A DNA stretch of 64,000 nucleotides, taken from NCBI RefSeq assembly GCF_012910715.1, contig NZ_JABBHF010000006.1, positions 186,001-250,000 of the forward strand. The letters run 5' to 3'. The notes beneath the pieces are model-generated. The model saw nothing but the letters and a program-made list of their open reading frames with translations, had not been told where the DNA came from and did not search any database. Positions within the stretch are counted from its first letter, which is position 1. Each line of letters starts with the position of its first letter. Positions 28,444 to 36,236 of this stretch are shown here, in pieces. Both the position numbers and the translations under genes were made by a program. Origin of the DNA: Flavivirga algicola (GTDB taxonomy: Bacteria; Bacteroidota; Bacteroidia; Flavobacteriales; Flavobacteriaceae).

Positions 28444-29646
28444 ATGAAAATCATGAAAAACAAAACAATATTATTACTTCTAATATTACTTATACTAACA
28501 AATAGTGGCTTTACGCAGCAAACTAATAGCGTTGCACCAGAGGCTACAATAGCAGAATCCAGGCTTTCATTCTGGGAGATACCGTATCTTAAAAAAGCTT
28601 TTATAAATGCAGTACCCGCAGATAGAAATGATGGTGTTCCTGTAGGCGAATTAGGTGTTGACGGAGGTAATAAAGCTATGATGCTTAAGCTGGCACAAGA
28701 GATTGCAGACAATAAACATGATCCTTTTGATAGCTTTCTTATTGCTTACAAAGGCAAGTTGCTTTTTGAATCTTATTATAGAAGAGGCCGTATCAATCTA
28801 CCTCATTTTCAAGCGTCAGCAACTAAAGCTTATACCTGTTTAGCACTTGGTCGTGCTATCCAGTTGGGATATTTGACCATGACCGATTTAGACAAGCCAT
28901 TAGTTAGTTTTCTTAAAGACATAGACACAACAAATTTGGTTGATGGTGCAGAAAAGATAACGTTACACAAGGCAATGACAATGTGTTCTGGCATTCGTAT
29001 CAGTAAAGAACAGCGAGAAGCATTTAAGAAAACTCCAGCTCAATTAAAAAGTCAAAAACAAGTTCAAACCTTTCTTGAACATAGTGCACCTATTACAACA
29101 GCATCTCAAAGCTTTTTATATCAAGACGACCCAAGGTTAGTCATGCAGGTTATTGAAGCCCTTGTGCCTGAAACCGCCAAAGATTTTATCAAAAAAGAAC
29201 TTCTTGATAAAATGGACATATCAACTTATGGTTGGGAAACCGATGTTAACGGTCTACCAAGGTCGGGAAGTCGATCTAGTATGACATCGCGTGATATGGT
29301 CAAATGGGGCATCTTAACTGCCAACAAAGGTAAATGGAATGGAGAACAACTTGTTCCAGAAGCCTTTATCAACAAAGCAACTAGCAGGATGCTCTATACT
29401 GGCGATGATGACGTTTACGGTGGTGGTACAGATGTCTCAAATCAAGGATACGGTTATTACTGGTGGAGTGCTGATTTAAAATATGGTGATAAAAGCTACT
29501 TCTGCGTATCTGCACAAGGGGGTGGTGGCCAATATATCATTCTAATTGAAGAACTTGATTTAATGGTTGTGGTTACTTCTCATGAAAACAATAACAGCAC
29601 CTTGCAAATGGTTGCAGAACGCGTCTTACCAGCTTTTATTAAGTAA
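28444..29646 (+). CDS. Beta-lactamase/penicillin-binding-like serine hydrolase
   Basis: A 400-residue exported protein of the class C beta-lactamase-like family. The signal peptide is ILLLLILLILTNSGFTQ. The SxxK motif is SATK (S125-K128), followed by the usual ALGRAIQLGYLTMTDLDKPL helix. The C-terminal region has QGYGYYWW and the AQGGGGQYI strand in the place of the KTG-type motif. Enzymes of this family act as D,D-peptidases, esterases or amidases, and true antibiotic resistance is unlikely on this evidence. It lies 18 bp after the propeller lipoprotein gene and 16 bp before an esterase gene, so the three form an operon. Confidence 0.9.
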   Translation: MKIMKNKTILLLLILLILTNSGFTQQTNSVAPEATIAESRLSFWEIPYLKKAFINAVPADRNDGVPVGELGVDGGNKAMMLKLAQEIADNKHDPFDSFLIAYKGKLLFESYYRRGRINLPHFQASATKAYTCLALGRAIQLGYLTMTDLDKPLVSFLKDIDTTNLVDGAEKITLHKAMTMCSGIRISKEQREAFKKTPAQLKSQKQVQTFLEHSAPITTASQSFLYQDDPRLVMQVIEALVPETAKDFIKKELLDKMDISTYGWETDVNGLPRSGSRSSMTSRDMVKWGILTANKGKWNGEQLVPEAFINKATSRMLYTGDDDVYGGGTDVSNQGYGYYWWSADLKYGDKSYFCVSAQGGGGQYIILIEELDLMVVVTSHENNNSTLQMVAERVLPAFIK

Positions 29647-29662
29647 TATTAAAATCTAAATA

Positions 29663-30517
29663 ATGAAAATCATCTGTTTTGCCTTTATACTTGTGATATC
29701 ATTCAGTCATGTTTTTGCCCAAAAAAGTAATAGAAACCATACTAAGAAATCACATTTAGAGCTGCCTCATATAGAAGTGATTCCTGTAACGGAAACCAGG
29801 ACAGGTAGACAGTATGATCTTTATGTGAAACTTCCAGAAGGCTATTCAGAAAATGATCATATTGAGTATCCTGTGATTTATTTTACAGATGCCATGTGGC
29901 ATGTAGAACTATTATCGGGTATTACGGCATATATAATGGAAAAAGCCATTTTGGTTGGTGTTTCCTGGCAAAAGGATATTGATAAAGACTTAAAAAAGGA
30001 AGTAGGAGTACACGTGAGCAGATATCGAGATTACTCTATTCGAAAATCAAATGATAAAGAACGTCAAGCCAGGTATCAATTTGGAGCAGCCAATAACCAT
30101 TTGAATTTTATTAGAAATGATGTCATTACATATGTAGAAAACAATTACCGAACCGAGGCTGATAATCGTACTTATTTTGGATATTCCATGGGAGGTGAAC
30201 TAGGAGCATATATATTATTAACCCAACCTGATACTTTTAGAAACTATATTCTGGGTAGCCCTTCGCTTCATAATGATATTCAGTTGCTTTCTGAGTTTAA
30301 GTTTAAACATAAAAGGCTAAATGCCAATGTGTTTATTTCATATGGTGCCTTAGAGAAAAAATTGGGTAAAAGTGCAAAAACGTTTATTGGTATGCTTAAA
30401 TCCAGAAATGACACAAGTTTGTTTTTAAAGCATATAGTTATTGAAGGGAGTCATCAAACGGCCTTTCCTATAACTTGTGTACAAGGTATACATTGGTTAT
30501 CAGACTTGATAAAATGA
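29663..30517 (+). CDS. Exported alpha/beta-hydrolase esterase (esterase D/IroE-like)
   Basis: A 284-residue exported hydrolase with a signal peptide ending VFAQ (residue 20). The nucleophile elbow is GYSMGGE (Ser175) and the likely catalytic histidine is His264 in EGSHQTAFP. The fold pattern (RQYDLYVKLPEGY near the start, PVIYFTDAMW, then a lidless core) matches the siderophore-esterase/esterase-D group. It is the last gene of the propeller lipoprotein-hydrolase operon. A decayed copy of its last 24 codons lies at 31998-32098, keeping the reading frame and the catalytic histidine. Confidence 0.88.
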   Translation: MKIICFAFILVISFSHVFAQKSNRNHTKKSHLELPHIEVIPVTETRTGRQYDLYVKLPEGYSENDHIEYPVIYFTDAMWHVELLSGITAYIMEKAILVGVSWQKDIDKDLKKEVGVHVSRYRDYSIRKSNDKERQARYQFGAANNHLNFIRNDVITYVENNYRTEADNRTYFGYSMGGELGAYILLTQPDTFRNYILGSPSLHNDIQLLSEFKFKHKRLNANVFISYGALEKKLGKSAKTFIGMLKSRNDTSLFLKHIVIEGSHQTAFPITCVQGIHWLSDLIK

Positions 30518-30578
30518 CTTTGAATTTTGAACTGACTTAATTCTCCTTAAAAGCTTCTTTAATAAAAAATTTATGGTG

Positions 30579-30612
30579 TCATGTTTTCATGACTTATATC
30601 ATGAAAACATGA
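30579..30612. repeat. Perfect 14-bp inverted repeat
   Basis: TCATGTTTTCATGA and TCATGAAAACATGA are separated by six bases, 62 bp after the esterase stop. It could act as a terminator-like hairpin or an operator; a long T-run is missing. The VKA-repeat lipoprotein gene begins 47 bp downstream. Confidence 0.6.
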
Positions 30613-30658
30613 ACAACGATTGTTTAATTTTAAATAGTATAAAAGTTAAACTTTAGTT

Positions 30659-31810
30659 ATGAAAAATTCAAATCAATCATGCGGTCTAATTATTTGTTAT
30701 AATTTATTTATTCTTGGTTTTTTATTTTTATTCACGGCCTGTAATAATGGTCCCTCAAAAGATAAAACAAGTAAAACGGAAACAAATATTATTGAAAAAG
30801 TTGAAGAGACTTATTGGAATGTTAAAGCCATTGATCCCAATGGACAAAGCTTAGATATAAAAGTCTTTGATAATACAGGAAAACCTTTCGATGTAAAAGC
30901 CATTCAAAACTCTAATCAAGACAAGCTATTAGATGTAAAAGCTATGGTAAATGGAGAGAAATTACCAGTTAAGATTTTAGTTAGTAAAAATCAATTTACT
31001 CCTGTTGTGGCTATTACTAATAACGGTAGTGCTTACAAACTTCAAGCAATAACTCCAGAAGGCGAAAAAATACAGGTCATAGGCGTCGTTAGATTTGGGA
31101 ATATTGTCATTATGAAGGCTATTACCAAAAAAGGGAAGTTTTATGGCGTGAAAGCTATTTCGCCCACTGGAAAACTTAATGATATTAAAGGTGTAAAAAT
31201 CAATCCACAAGATAGAGAAATGACTTCAAAGGGTCATAACATCTATGCGCATGTTAAAGCTATGCATCCATCTGCTAATGAAGATGATTTTGAATTACCG
31301 AAGAAAAATATAGCAAAAGGCATTTATGAAAGTGATTTTGAAAGAATTACCTGGAATATTAAAGCGGTAACAACCGAAGGTAAAAATCTGGATGTAAAAG
31401 CTTTTGATGCCGAAGGCCATGCATTTGATGTAAAAGCAACACAAGACTCAAAACAACATAGTTTTATGAATATAAGGGCTTTTGTTGAAGGGGCAGAATT
31501 ACCAGTTAAAATATTGCAAAATACAGACGAATATGCACCTATTAAGGCTATTGGAACAGACGGTACTATTTATGATATCAAAGCCTTAACAGATGATCAT
31601 GTAAAACTAGATGTAAAAGGCGTTAGTCGTTCAGGCAATATTATTGATGTTAAAGCCATAAATGAAAAAGGCGATTTTTATGGCGTGAAAGCGTTTGCTC
31701 CAGATGGAAAACTTAATGCCGTAAAAGGTATTAAGATTTTTGAAAGAGAAGTAGAAATGAGAATAAAAGGTAATCCGGTATATGCGCATTTAAAAGCTAT
31801 AAGTCAATAA
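30659..31810 (+). CDS. Lipoprotein with two 150-residue VKA-rich repeats
   Basis: A 383-residue lipoprotein (lipobox FTAC, Cys28). The mature protein is an almost pure tandem duplication: repeat 1 covers residues 52-203 and repeat 2 covers 231-383. Each has the same order of short strands: WNVKAI/WNIKAV, FDVKA, LPVKIL, FYGVKA, GKLN and YAHVKAM/YAHLKAI. Within each repeat the unit xVKAxxxxG recurs about every 15-20 residues, a rhythm that fits a beta-rich solenoid or propeller. I do not recognise a named family. The linker between repeats is acidic. The stop codon directly abuts a dispersed-repeat remnant. Confidence 0.7.
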   Translation: MKNSNQSCGLIICYNLFILGFLFLFTACNNGPSKDKTSKTETNIIEKVEETYWNVKAIDPNGQSLDIKVFDNTGKPFDVKAIQNSNQDKLLDVKAMVNGEKLPVKILVSKNQFTPVVAITNNGSAYKLQAITPEGEKIQVIGVVRFGNIVIMKAITKKGKFYGVKAISPTGKLNDIKGVKINPQDREMTSKGHNIYAHVKAMHPSANEDDFELPKKNIAKGIYESDFERITWNIKAVTTEGKNLDVKAFDAEGHAFDVKATQDSKQHSFMNIRAFVEGAELPVKILQNTDEYAPIKAIGTDGTIYDIKALTDDHVKLDVKGVSRSGNIIDVKAINEKGDFYGVKAFAPDGKLNAVKGIKIFEREVEMRIKGNPVYAHLKAISQ

Positions 31811-31811
31811 T

Positions 31812-31980
31812 TAGGAGTGAAGTGAGTGGGCATGTGTATGGAATGGAATAATATTACCGAACACATTAATTAGTGTCCTCTAATTTTTTAATATTCAATC
31901 AAATATGCTAAATAGCACCAATAGTATGATTATTAAAGCAAATAGACATGTCTACAATTACATTACTAACTCGTAATTGA
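31812..31980 (+). repeat. Dispersed element copy A with decayed parD start
   Basis: From TAGGAGTGAAG through GTGTATGGAATGG and TATGATTATTAAA this stretch follows the sequence just upstream of the intact parD gene (51778-51908). It ends with ATGTCTACAATT (from 31948), paralleling the parD start ATGTCAACAATT, but meets a stop after ten codons (31978-31980). It is the left remnant of a lost parDE cassette. Confidence 0.7.
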
Positions 31981-31997
31981 CCATAAGCGAGTTATTT

Positions 31998-32098
31998 AAG
32001 GGAGTCATCAAACGGCCTTTCCTATGACTTGTGTACAAAGTATACATTGGTTATCTGGCCTGATAAAATGATTTTGGAATTTTAGAACTAACTTGATT
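31998..32098 (+). pseudogene. Duplicated 3-prime end of the exported esterase gene
   Basis: Nearly identical to 30444-30540, the end of the esterase gene and a few bases beyond. The frame is kept for GSHQTAFPMTCVQSIHWLSG, with its stop, but no start or body exists. It is the footprint of a lost paralogue or of a duplication/deletion event, next to dispersed element copy A. Confidence 0.85.
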
Positions 32099-32111
32099 TG
32101 CTTCCATAGTT

Positions 32112-32654
32112 TTACAAATTCACACCCAGTTCAAACCCAAACCCAAGATTATCCCTAAAAACTTTTGAGGATTGTATCGTTTCAAATACGTTCACTCCTA
32201 AAACCAGTCCAAATGCTTTCCAGGGAATTATTTTAATCCCTTGATTGCTACTTAATCCAATCAAAAAGCTTTTTGATGTTGTTCCGTTTAAGTCTTTTAG
32301 AACTTCAATACCAATAGGTGCATTCAATCCTAATTCAAAATAAATACCAGGGCTTAGTTTGATTAACCCATTAAAACCAGGAGCGATATTAAAAGTTTCT
32401 AAAGATTTATAGCCTCTACGTTTAACTACTTCTGTTTTAGCGCTATTTTGTCCAAAAGACACTTCAAAAGGCAGAATAAAATCGGTATCGTTATCATCAA
32501 AACCAATATAACTTACTTTCCAGCCATCATAATTTTTACTAAACGTCTTCTTAAAGTTAAAGGTGTCAAACCAATTATCGGTATCACTATCTTCTTGAGA
32601 AAAACTTAATAAAGTACTCATAATCAGTATTATTAAAAGATATGTGTGTCTCAT
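32112..32654 (-). CDS. Exported outer-membrane-type protein
   Basis: A 180-residue protein with a signal peptide (YLLIILIMSTLLSFSQ). Alternating hydrophobic and polar stretches such as GLIKLSPGIYFELGLNAPIGIEV and AFGLVLGVNVFETI, with aromatic residues and a final GFGFELGVNL ending on a hydrophobic residue, suggest a small beta-barrel or an outer-membrane-associated sheet. No named family is recognised. It follows the lipocalin-like lipoprotein gene by four bases and probably shares its transcript. Confidence 0.65.
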   Translation of the reverse strand: MRHTYLLIILIMSTLLSFSQEDSDTDNWFDTFNFKKTFSKNYDGWKVSYIGFDDNDTDFILPFEVSFGQNSAKTEVVKRRGYKSLETFNIAPGFNGLIKLSPGIYFELGLNAPIGIEVLKDLNGTTSKSFLIGLSSNQGIKIIPWKAFGLVLGVNVFETIQSSKVFRDNLGFGFELGVNL

Positions 32655-32658
32655 GAGG

Positions 32659-33054
32659 TTAACGACTTCGTTTATATACTACTTCTATAGCTCTTAGTTC
32701 TCTAACATCATATTTAAGAACAAGCGTTTTTGTATCTACAGAAATAATATAAGCTCTTAAAACCCCTTTGGCGTTGTCCTTAAATTCTATATAATGATCT
32801 TTTGAATTTAATGTATACTGTCCCTTTTCAATATTACCTTCGCTTTTAGAAATAAAGGTCATATTGTTATTAAACTGTATAAAATCCTCTTTTTCTTTTT
32901 TTTCAGGAGAGTACGTTTTGTTTTCAATATGATAAGCATGTAAATACCATTTGTGAGATAACAGCTCATTTTTTATTTCTTGTGCACAACCACTGGCAGA
33001 GAATAGCATGGTCATAATTACCGTGGATATCAGTGTTACTTGTATATGTTTCAT
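32659..33054 (-). CDS. Lipocalin-like lipoprotein
   Basis: A 131-residue lipoprotein with lipobox SASGC in the signal MKHIQVTLISTVIMTMLFSASGC. I start at 33054 rather than 33081, since the nine extra residues (MSQKRKIIT) precede a full signal peptide. The mature part (LLSHKWYLHAYHIENKTYSP, FIQFNNNMTFIS, KGQYTLNSKDHYIEF) follows the lipocalin-like pattern common in Bacteroidota, a small barrel that may bind a ligand. It lies 11 bp after the acyltransferase-type membrane protein gene in a likely four-gene unit with 34232-34792. Confidence 0.72.
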   Translation of the reverse strand: MKHIQVTLISTVIMTMLFSASGCAQEIKNELLSHKWYLHAYHIENKTYSPEKKEKEDFIQFNNNMTFISKSEGNIEKGQYTLNSKDHYIEFKDNAKGVLRAYIISVDTKTLVLKYDVRELRAIEVVYKRSR

Positions 33055-33064
33055 TGTAATAATT

Positions 33065-34153
33065 TTACGTTTTTGTGACATACCTGATAAACATAGACAT
33101 TGGTCCCTTTTTGTATTTTTTGCCCCATAAAACTGAGAATACCATACAGATGGAACAATAGATAAGCGCTAAGATAACAGCATGCCATTGCGTTAGGTTA
33201 TTTTCACCAAAAATGATAATACATATTATTAGCCCTATTACTACATGACTTATATAGTGTGTAAATGCCATTTGTCCTGTTTTTACAAAAAAGTTGCATA
33301 TAGACGTATGTTTTAATTTGTCAGTACCCCAAATGCAAAGGGTAATTATCATGAATGCCCAACTAATACCAGAAATCATGAATAAAGGCAAAGGCGGCAT
33401 TGGTTCTGTACCAAAAAGCGACAGTGCTTCACCAGAAGTTAAATGGATAAAGTTTTGAGACGCTTCAACAAGGCGTTTAGAGACCATTTGTATCAACACA
33501 AAAACGGTGGTTGATACGCCTAAAATGGTATTTCTAATGTATTTAGAATGCATGTTTTGTCTTCCTAGCCATATGCCAACCAGAATAAATGCGACCCAAG
33601 GTACTACAGGGTTAAAACCATTAATGAAAAAGTTTCTCATAAAGCCATTTAAACTCCATAAATCGGTGTACTCTACATTGAGCCAATTCCACCCTTTTTC
33701 ATAGTCAACAAATTCTAGTATAAACGGATATGAAAAAATCAACAACAAAATACCTATCCATAAATACACAGATTGTCTGGTCATCGCTATAGCACCAATT
33801 AGAATATAGCATCCGTAAGAATGCAGTATATCTGCGGGCCACACTAAAGTAAACATCAGTCCAAATACAAACAGGAATGCTGCACGTTTAAATAACAGCA
33901 CCTGTTTTTCTTTTAACCTTATTTTGTCATTAAAGAGCAGGTTATTTTTAATCATTAACGAGATACCTGCCCCTGCAATAACGACAAACAGAGCGGCTCC
34001 TTTACCTTGTATCATGTTTAACAAGCTTGCCAAAATACTTTCAGTATTATTAGTATTGGCCAGTACCAAATTAAAATGGACAATAATCATTATAAACACG
34101 GCCAGGGCTCTGGCTACATCGTAGCCTTGTATTCGCTGTTTATGTTGTGTCAT
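33065..34153 (-). CDS. DUF418/HGSNAT-like multipass membrane protein
   Basis: About 362 residues with nine to ten hydrophobic helices. The start QRIQGYDVARALAVFIMIIVHF is the hallmark of the DUF1624/DUF418 (heparan-alpha-glucosaminide acetyltransferase-like) group, with the conserved YDVARALA and the following histidine. The end (GQMAFTHYISHVVIG) matches DUF418. Family members are thought to move acyl groups across the inner membrane, but few are characterised. I prefer the ATG at 34153 because the longer starts add a non-hydrophobic leader. It sits between a beta-barrel gene and a lipocalin-like gene, so an envelope role is likely. Confidence 0.78.
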   Translation of the reverse strand: MTQHKQRIQGYDVARALAVFIMIIVHFNLVLANTNNTESILASLLNMIQGKGAALFVVIAGAGISLMIKNNLLFNDKIRLKEKQVLLFKRAAFLFVFGLMFTLVWPADILHSYGCYILIGAIAMTRQSVYLWIGILLLIFSYPFILEFVDYEKGWNWLNVEYTDLWSLNGFMRNFFINGFNPVVPWVAFILVGIWLGRQNMHSKYIRNTILGVSTTVFVLIQMVSKRLVEASQNFIHLTSGEALSLFGTEPMPPLPLFMISGISWAFMIITLCIWGTDKLKHTSICNFFVKTGQMAFTHYISHVVIGLIICIIIFGENNLTQWHAVILALIYCSICMVFSVLWGKKYKKGPMSMFIRYVTKT

Positions 34154-34231
34154 TTGTGTAATTATTTGAGAATTATTCATTAATAATGGGGTAATAGGAA
34201 GTCCGCTCTCTACTTCCAAGAGTAACTAATC

Positions 34232-34792
34232 TTAAAAACTATATGAAAGTGCTAATTGTAAGGCTCTGTTTTTTGCATCTCCCGTAAGTTTGGTGATATC
34301 ACGTAGCCCTAAAGAATAGCGTGCGCCAATTTCTAAATTATCAGAAATATGGTAAGCGATACCAAAAGCCCCACCATAATCTAATTTTCTAAAATTAGAC
34401 TTATTAATGCCCTTGGTAGACAATAAATAACCAATATAAGGCCCTACTTCCAGGCCAAATTTTTCAACTGGATATACCCTTACAAGAGCAGGAAGCACTT
34501 GAATGTAGTTAAGTTTTAATGTTGTTTTTTCAGCGGTATTTTTCTTTGAACGCCCACCTAAAGAGCTATAGACTAATTCAGAGCGAATGGCTATGGTTTC
34601 AGATGCTTTAAATTGCGTGAATAAACCAAAAGCAGGTCCTGTTTTTGCGCGTTCTCCTGAGGTTTTAATGGTACTACGATTGGCACCCACTTTTACACCA
34701 AACTTAAATAAGTCGTTACTTTGTGCGTTAGACGCATAGGCTAATGCTATCATTAAGATAGCTGTAAAAATTGTTCTAATTGAAATAATCAT
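34232..34792 (-). CDS. Outer-membrane beta-barrel protein (porin family, OMP_b-brl_2 type)
   Basis: A 186-residue protein with a signal peptide cleaved after SNAQ. The mature part is an eight-strand barrel: KFGVKVGANRSTIK, GPAFGLFTQFKA, IAIRSELVYSSLGG, LNYIQVLPALVRVYP, FGLEVGPYIGYLL, YGGAFGIAYHIS and IGARYSLGLRDI, ending ALQLALSYSF with the terminal phenylalanine needed for outer-membrane insertion. Its promoter region carries two inverted copies of a 19-bp operator (34867-34912) also found upstream of the adjacent AraC-type regulator, making it a likely direct target. Confidence 0.9.
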   Translation of the reverse strand: MIISIRTIFTAILMIALAYASNAQSNDLFKFGVKVGANRSTIKTSGERAKTGPAFGLFTQFKASETIAIRSELVYSSLGGRSKKNTAEKTTLKLNYIQVLPALVRVYPVEKFGLEVGPYIGYLLSTKGINKSNFRKLDYGGAFGIAYHISDNLEIGARYSLGLRDITKLTGDAKNRALQLALSYSF

Positions 34793-34866
34793 AATCTTTC
34801 ACTTTTAACTGTTATACATTTTAATTGATACCCCAAAAGTATTTCCAGGCTAACAATTAAAAGATG

Positions 34867-34885
34867 TTCCCTATAATTACAGACA
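34867..34885 (+). promoter_or_regulatory. 19-bp operator copy 1
   Basis: TTCCCTATAATTACAGACA. It forms an inverted pair with copy 2 eight bases away, in the promoter of the beta-barrel gene. Together with copy 3 it gives the consensus TTCCCTATAAWTnAnGAYA, the likely site of the AraC-type regulator encoded at 34958-36073. Confidence 0.6.
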
Positions 34886-34893
34886 AAAAATAG

Positions 34894-34912
34894 TATCCTG
34901 ATTTATAGGGAA
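34894..34912 (-). promoter_or_regulatory. 19-bp operator copy 2
   Basis: On the minus strand this reads TTCCCTATAAATCAGGATA, matching copy 3 at 17 of 19 positions. It faces copy 1. Confidence 0.6.
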
Positions 34913-34957
34913 ACCATTTTTAAGATTACAACTATTTTATTTTTAGGCGATTGTGTG

Positions 34958-36073
34958 TTATTGTGGTTTATACGCTTTTTTAAATTCCGTAGGTGTCATA
35001 TAGGTGTTTTTTCTAAAAGCGGTATAAAAAGCAGCTTTACTATTAAACCCCACATCTAGGGCAATAGCAAAAATTGTATTGGGTTTTGGTTCCAGAAGCA
35101 TGGGTTTTGCAGCTTCAATGCGGTATTTATTTATAAAATCTGAAAACCCCATGTTTGCATTTTGATTAATGGCTTGTGAAATATGATGTACAGACTTATC
35201 TAATGTATGAGCCAGGGTATTTAGTTTAATATCATAATCCAGATATAGTTTTTTAGAAACAACTAGTGTTTCAATTTGCTTGAATAACTCAGAAGAATCG
35301 GTTAAAGAAGACTTAGCGTACTTTTTCCTGGTTTTTTCAGGTAAATCTTCAAAAGCACCAGTAAAAGCAAATACAGGAAAATGCATGATAGAATAGGCTA
35401 GTACAAAGAAAAACACTGCAAATAATAGTGTTTCGGTTTTGGCATAGAACTCTAAAGTATCTAGCGTTTCGGTATTTATAACTGTGTTAAATCCGCTCGC
35501 TATTTGAATACCAATACATAAAATAATGAGCAACTTTACCCATTTATAATTAAGCTTTTGAGAAGCATTTAAATCTAAATAAACAGGGGTGTTTTTCAGT
35601 TTTATATATCCAAGCACTAATAACAGAATATTGATTGTCGTGGCTAGAATGTATTCCATTTCAATCCAGAACCAGATACCTAATGTATTGCCGGTAGCCA
35701 TTAAATCGGTGACGGTGTTGTATTCTAAAATAGGGAGGAAGAGCCCCCATCTAAGCATGGTATAACCAACAAGCATCAAGAGACATTTTTTAAGGTTAAA
35801 TTCATTTTTGGTAAATAACAAAATGAAATAGTAGAATAGGGGACCAGTAAGATGATACAATAAATAAGCTCCACCAGAAAGTATACTATTAATATCAACT
35901 TTTAGTAGTAAATAATAATCAAAAGCCGTGTAAGCATATAGAAATACCAAAACACCAAGTACATACCTGATCCTCTTATCGTTTCCTAAACCTGATGTTC
36001 TGGAAATTATAAATATGCCTAGAAAGAGCCCGAGAATGGAACTCAATAGTGGCGATATATCTAAAATACTCAT
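34958..36073 (-). CDS. Membrane-embedded AraC-family transcriptional regulator
   Basis: A 371-residue protein fusing seven hydrophobic helices (residues about 5-245) to a cytoplasmic AraC DNA-binding domain. The C-terminal part shows the first HTH (DYDIKLNTLAHTLDKSVHHISQAIN) and the second HTH with the family signature IFAIALDVGFNSKAAFYTAFRK and TPTEFKK. This layout senses a signal in the membrane and binds DNA directly, without a separate kinase. Three copies of a 19-bp sequence flank the gene: two downstream in the beta-barrel promoter and one upstream in the gap shared with the fatty acid hydroxylase gene, suggesting control of both and of itself. Confidence 0.92.
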   Translation of the reverse strand: MSILDISPLLSSILGLFLGIFIISRTSGLGNDKRIRYVLGVLVFLYAYTAFDYYLLLKVDINSILSGGAYLLYHLTGPLFYYFILLFTKNEFNLKKCLLMLVGYTMLRWGLFLPILEYNTVTDLMATGNTLGIWFWIEMEYILATTINILLLVLGYIKLKNTPVYLDLNASQKLNYKWVKLLIILCIGIQIASGFNTVINTETLDTLEFYAKTETLLFAVFFFVLAYSIMHFPVFAFTGAFEDLPEKTRKKYAKSSLTDSSELFKQIETLVVSKKLYLDYDIKLNTLAHTLDKSVHHISQAINQNANMGFSDFINKYRIEAAKPMLLEPKPNTIFAIALDVGFNSKAAFYTAFRKNTYMTPTEFKKAYKPQ

Positions 36074-36162
36074 GTGATAAAAATAAGATTTACTATTGAT
36101 ATTTTTTACACAGCATAATTATAAAAACCCGATAAAACAAGACGCCTTTTTTACAAAAACTA

Positions 36163-36181
36163 TGTCTTGATTTATAGGGAA
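36163..36181 (-). promoter_or_regulatory. 19-bp operator copy 3
   Basis: On the minus strand this reads TTCCCTATAAATCAAGACA. It lies in the 163-bp gap between the AraC-type gene and the divergent fatty acid hydroxylase gene, 26 bp upstream of a TAGTTTTG -7 element, a position suited to activation of the hydroxylase gene or autoregulation. Confidence 0.6.
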
Positions 36182-36206
36182 AGACCATTTAAGAGTATAG
36201 TGGTAG

Positions 36207-36214
36207 TAGTTTTG
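36207..36214 (+). promoter_or_regulatory. -7 element for the fatty acid hydroxylase gene
   Basis: TAGTTTTG matches TAnnTTTG and sits 23 bp before the start codon. No good -33 element is present, in keeping with an activator-dependent promoter served by the nearby 19-bp site. Confidence 0.45.
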
Positions 36215-36236
36215 CTCAGAAAACATTGAAAGGACC

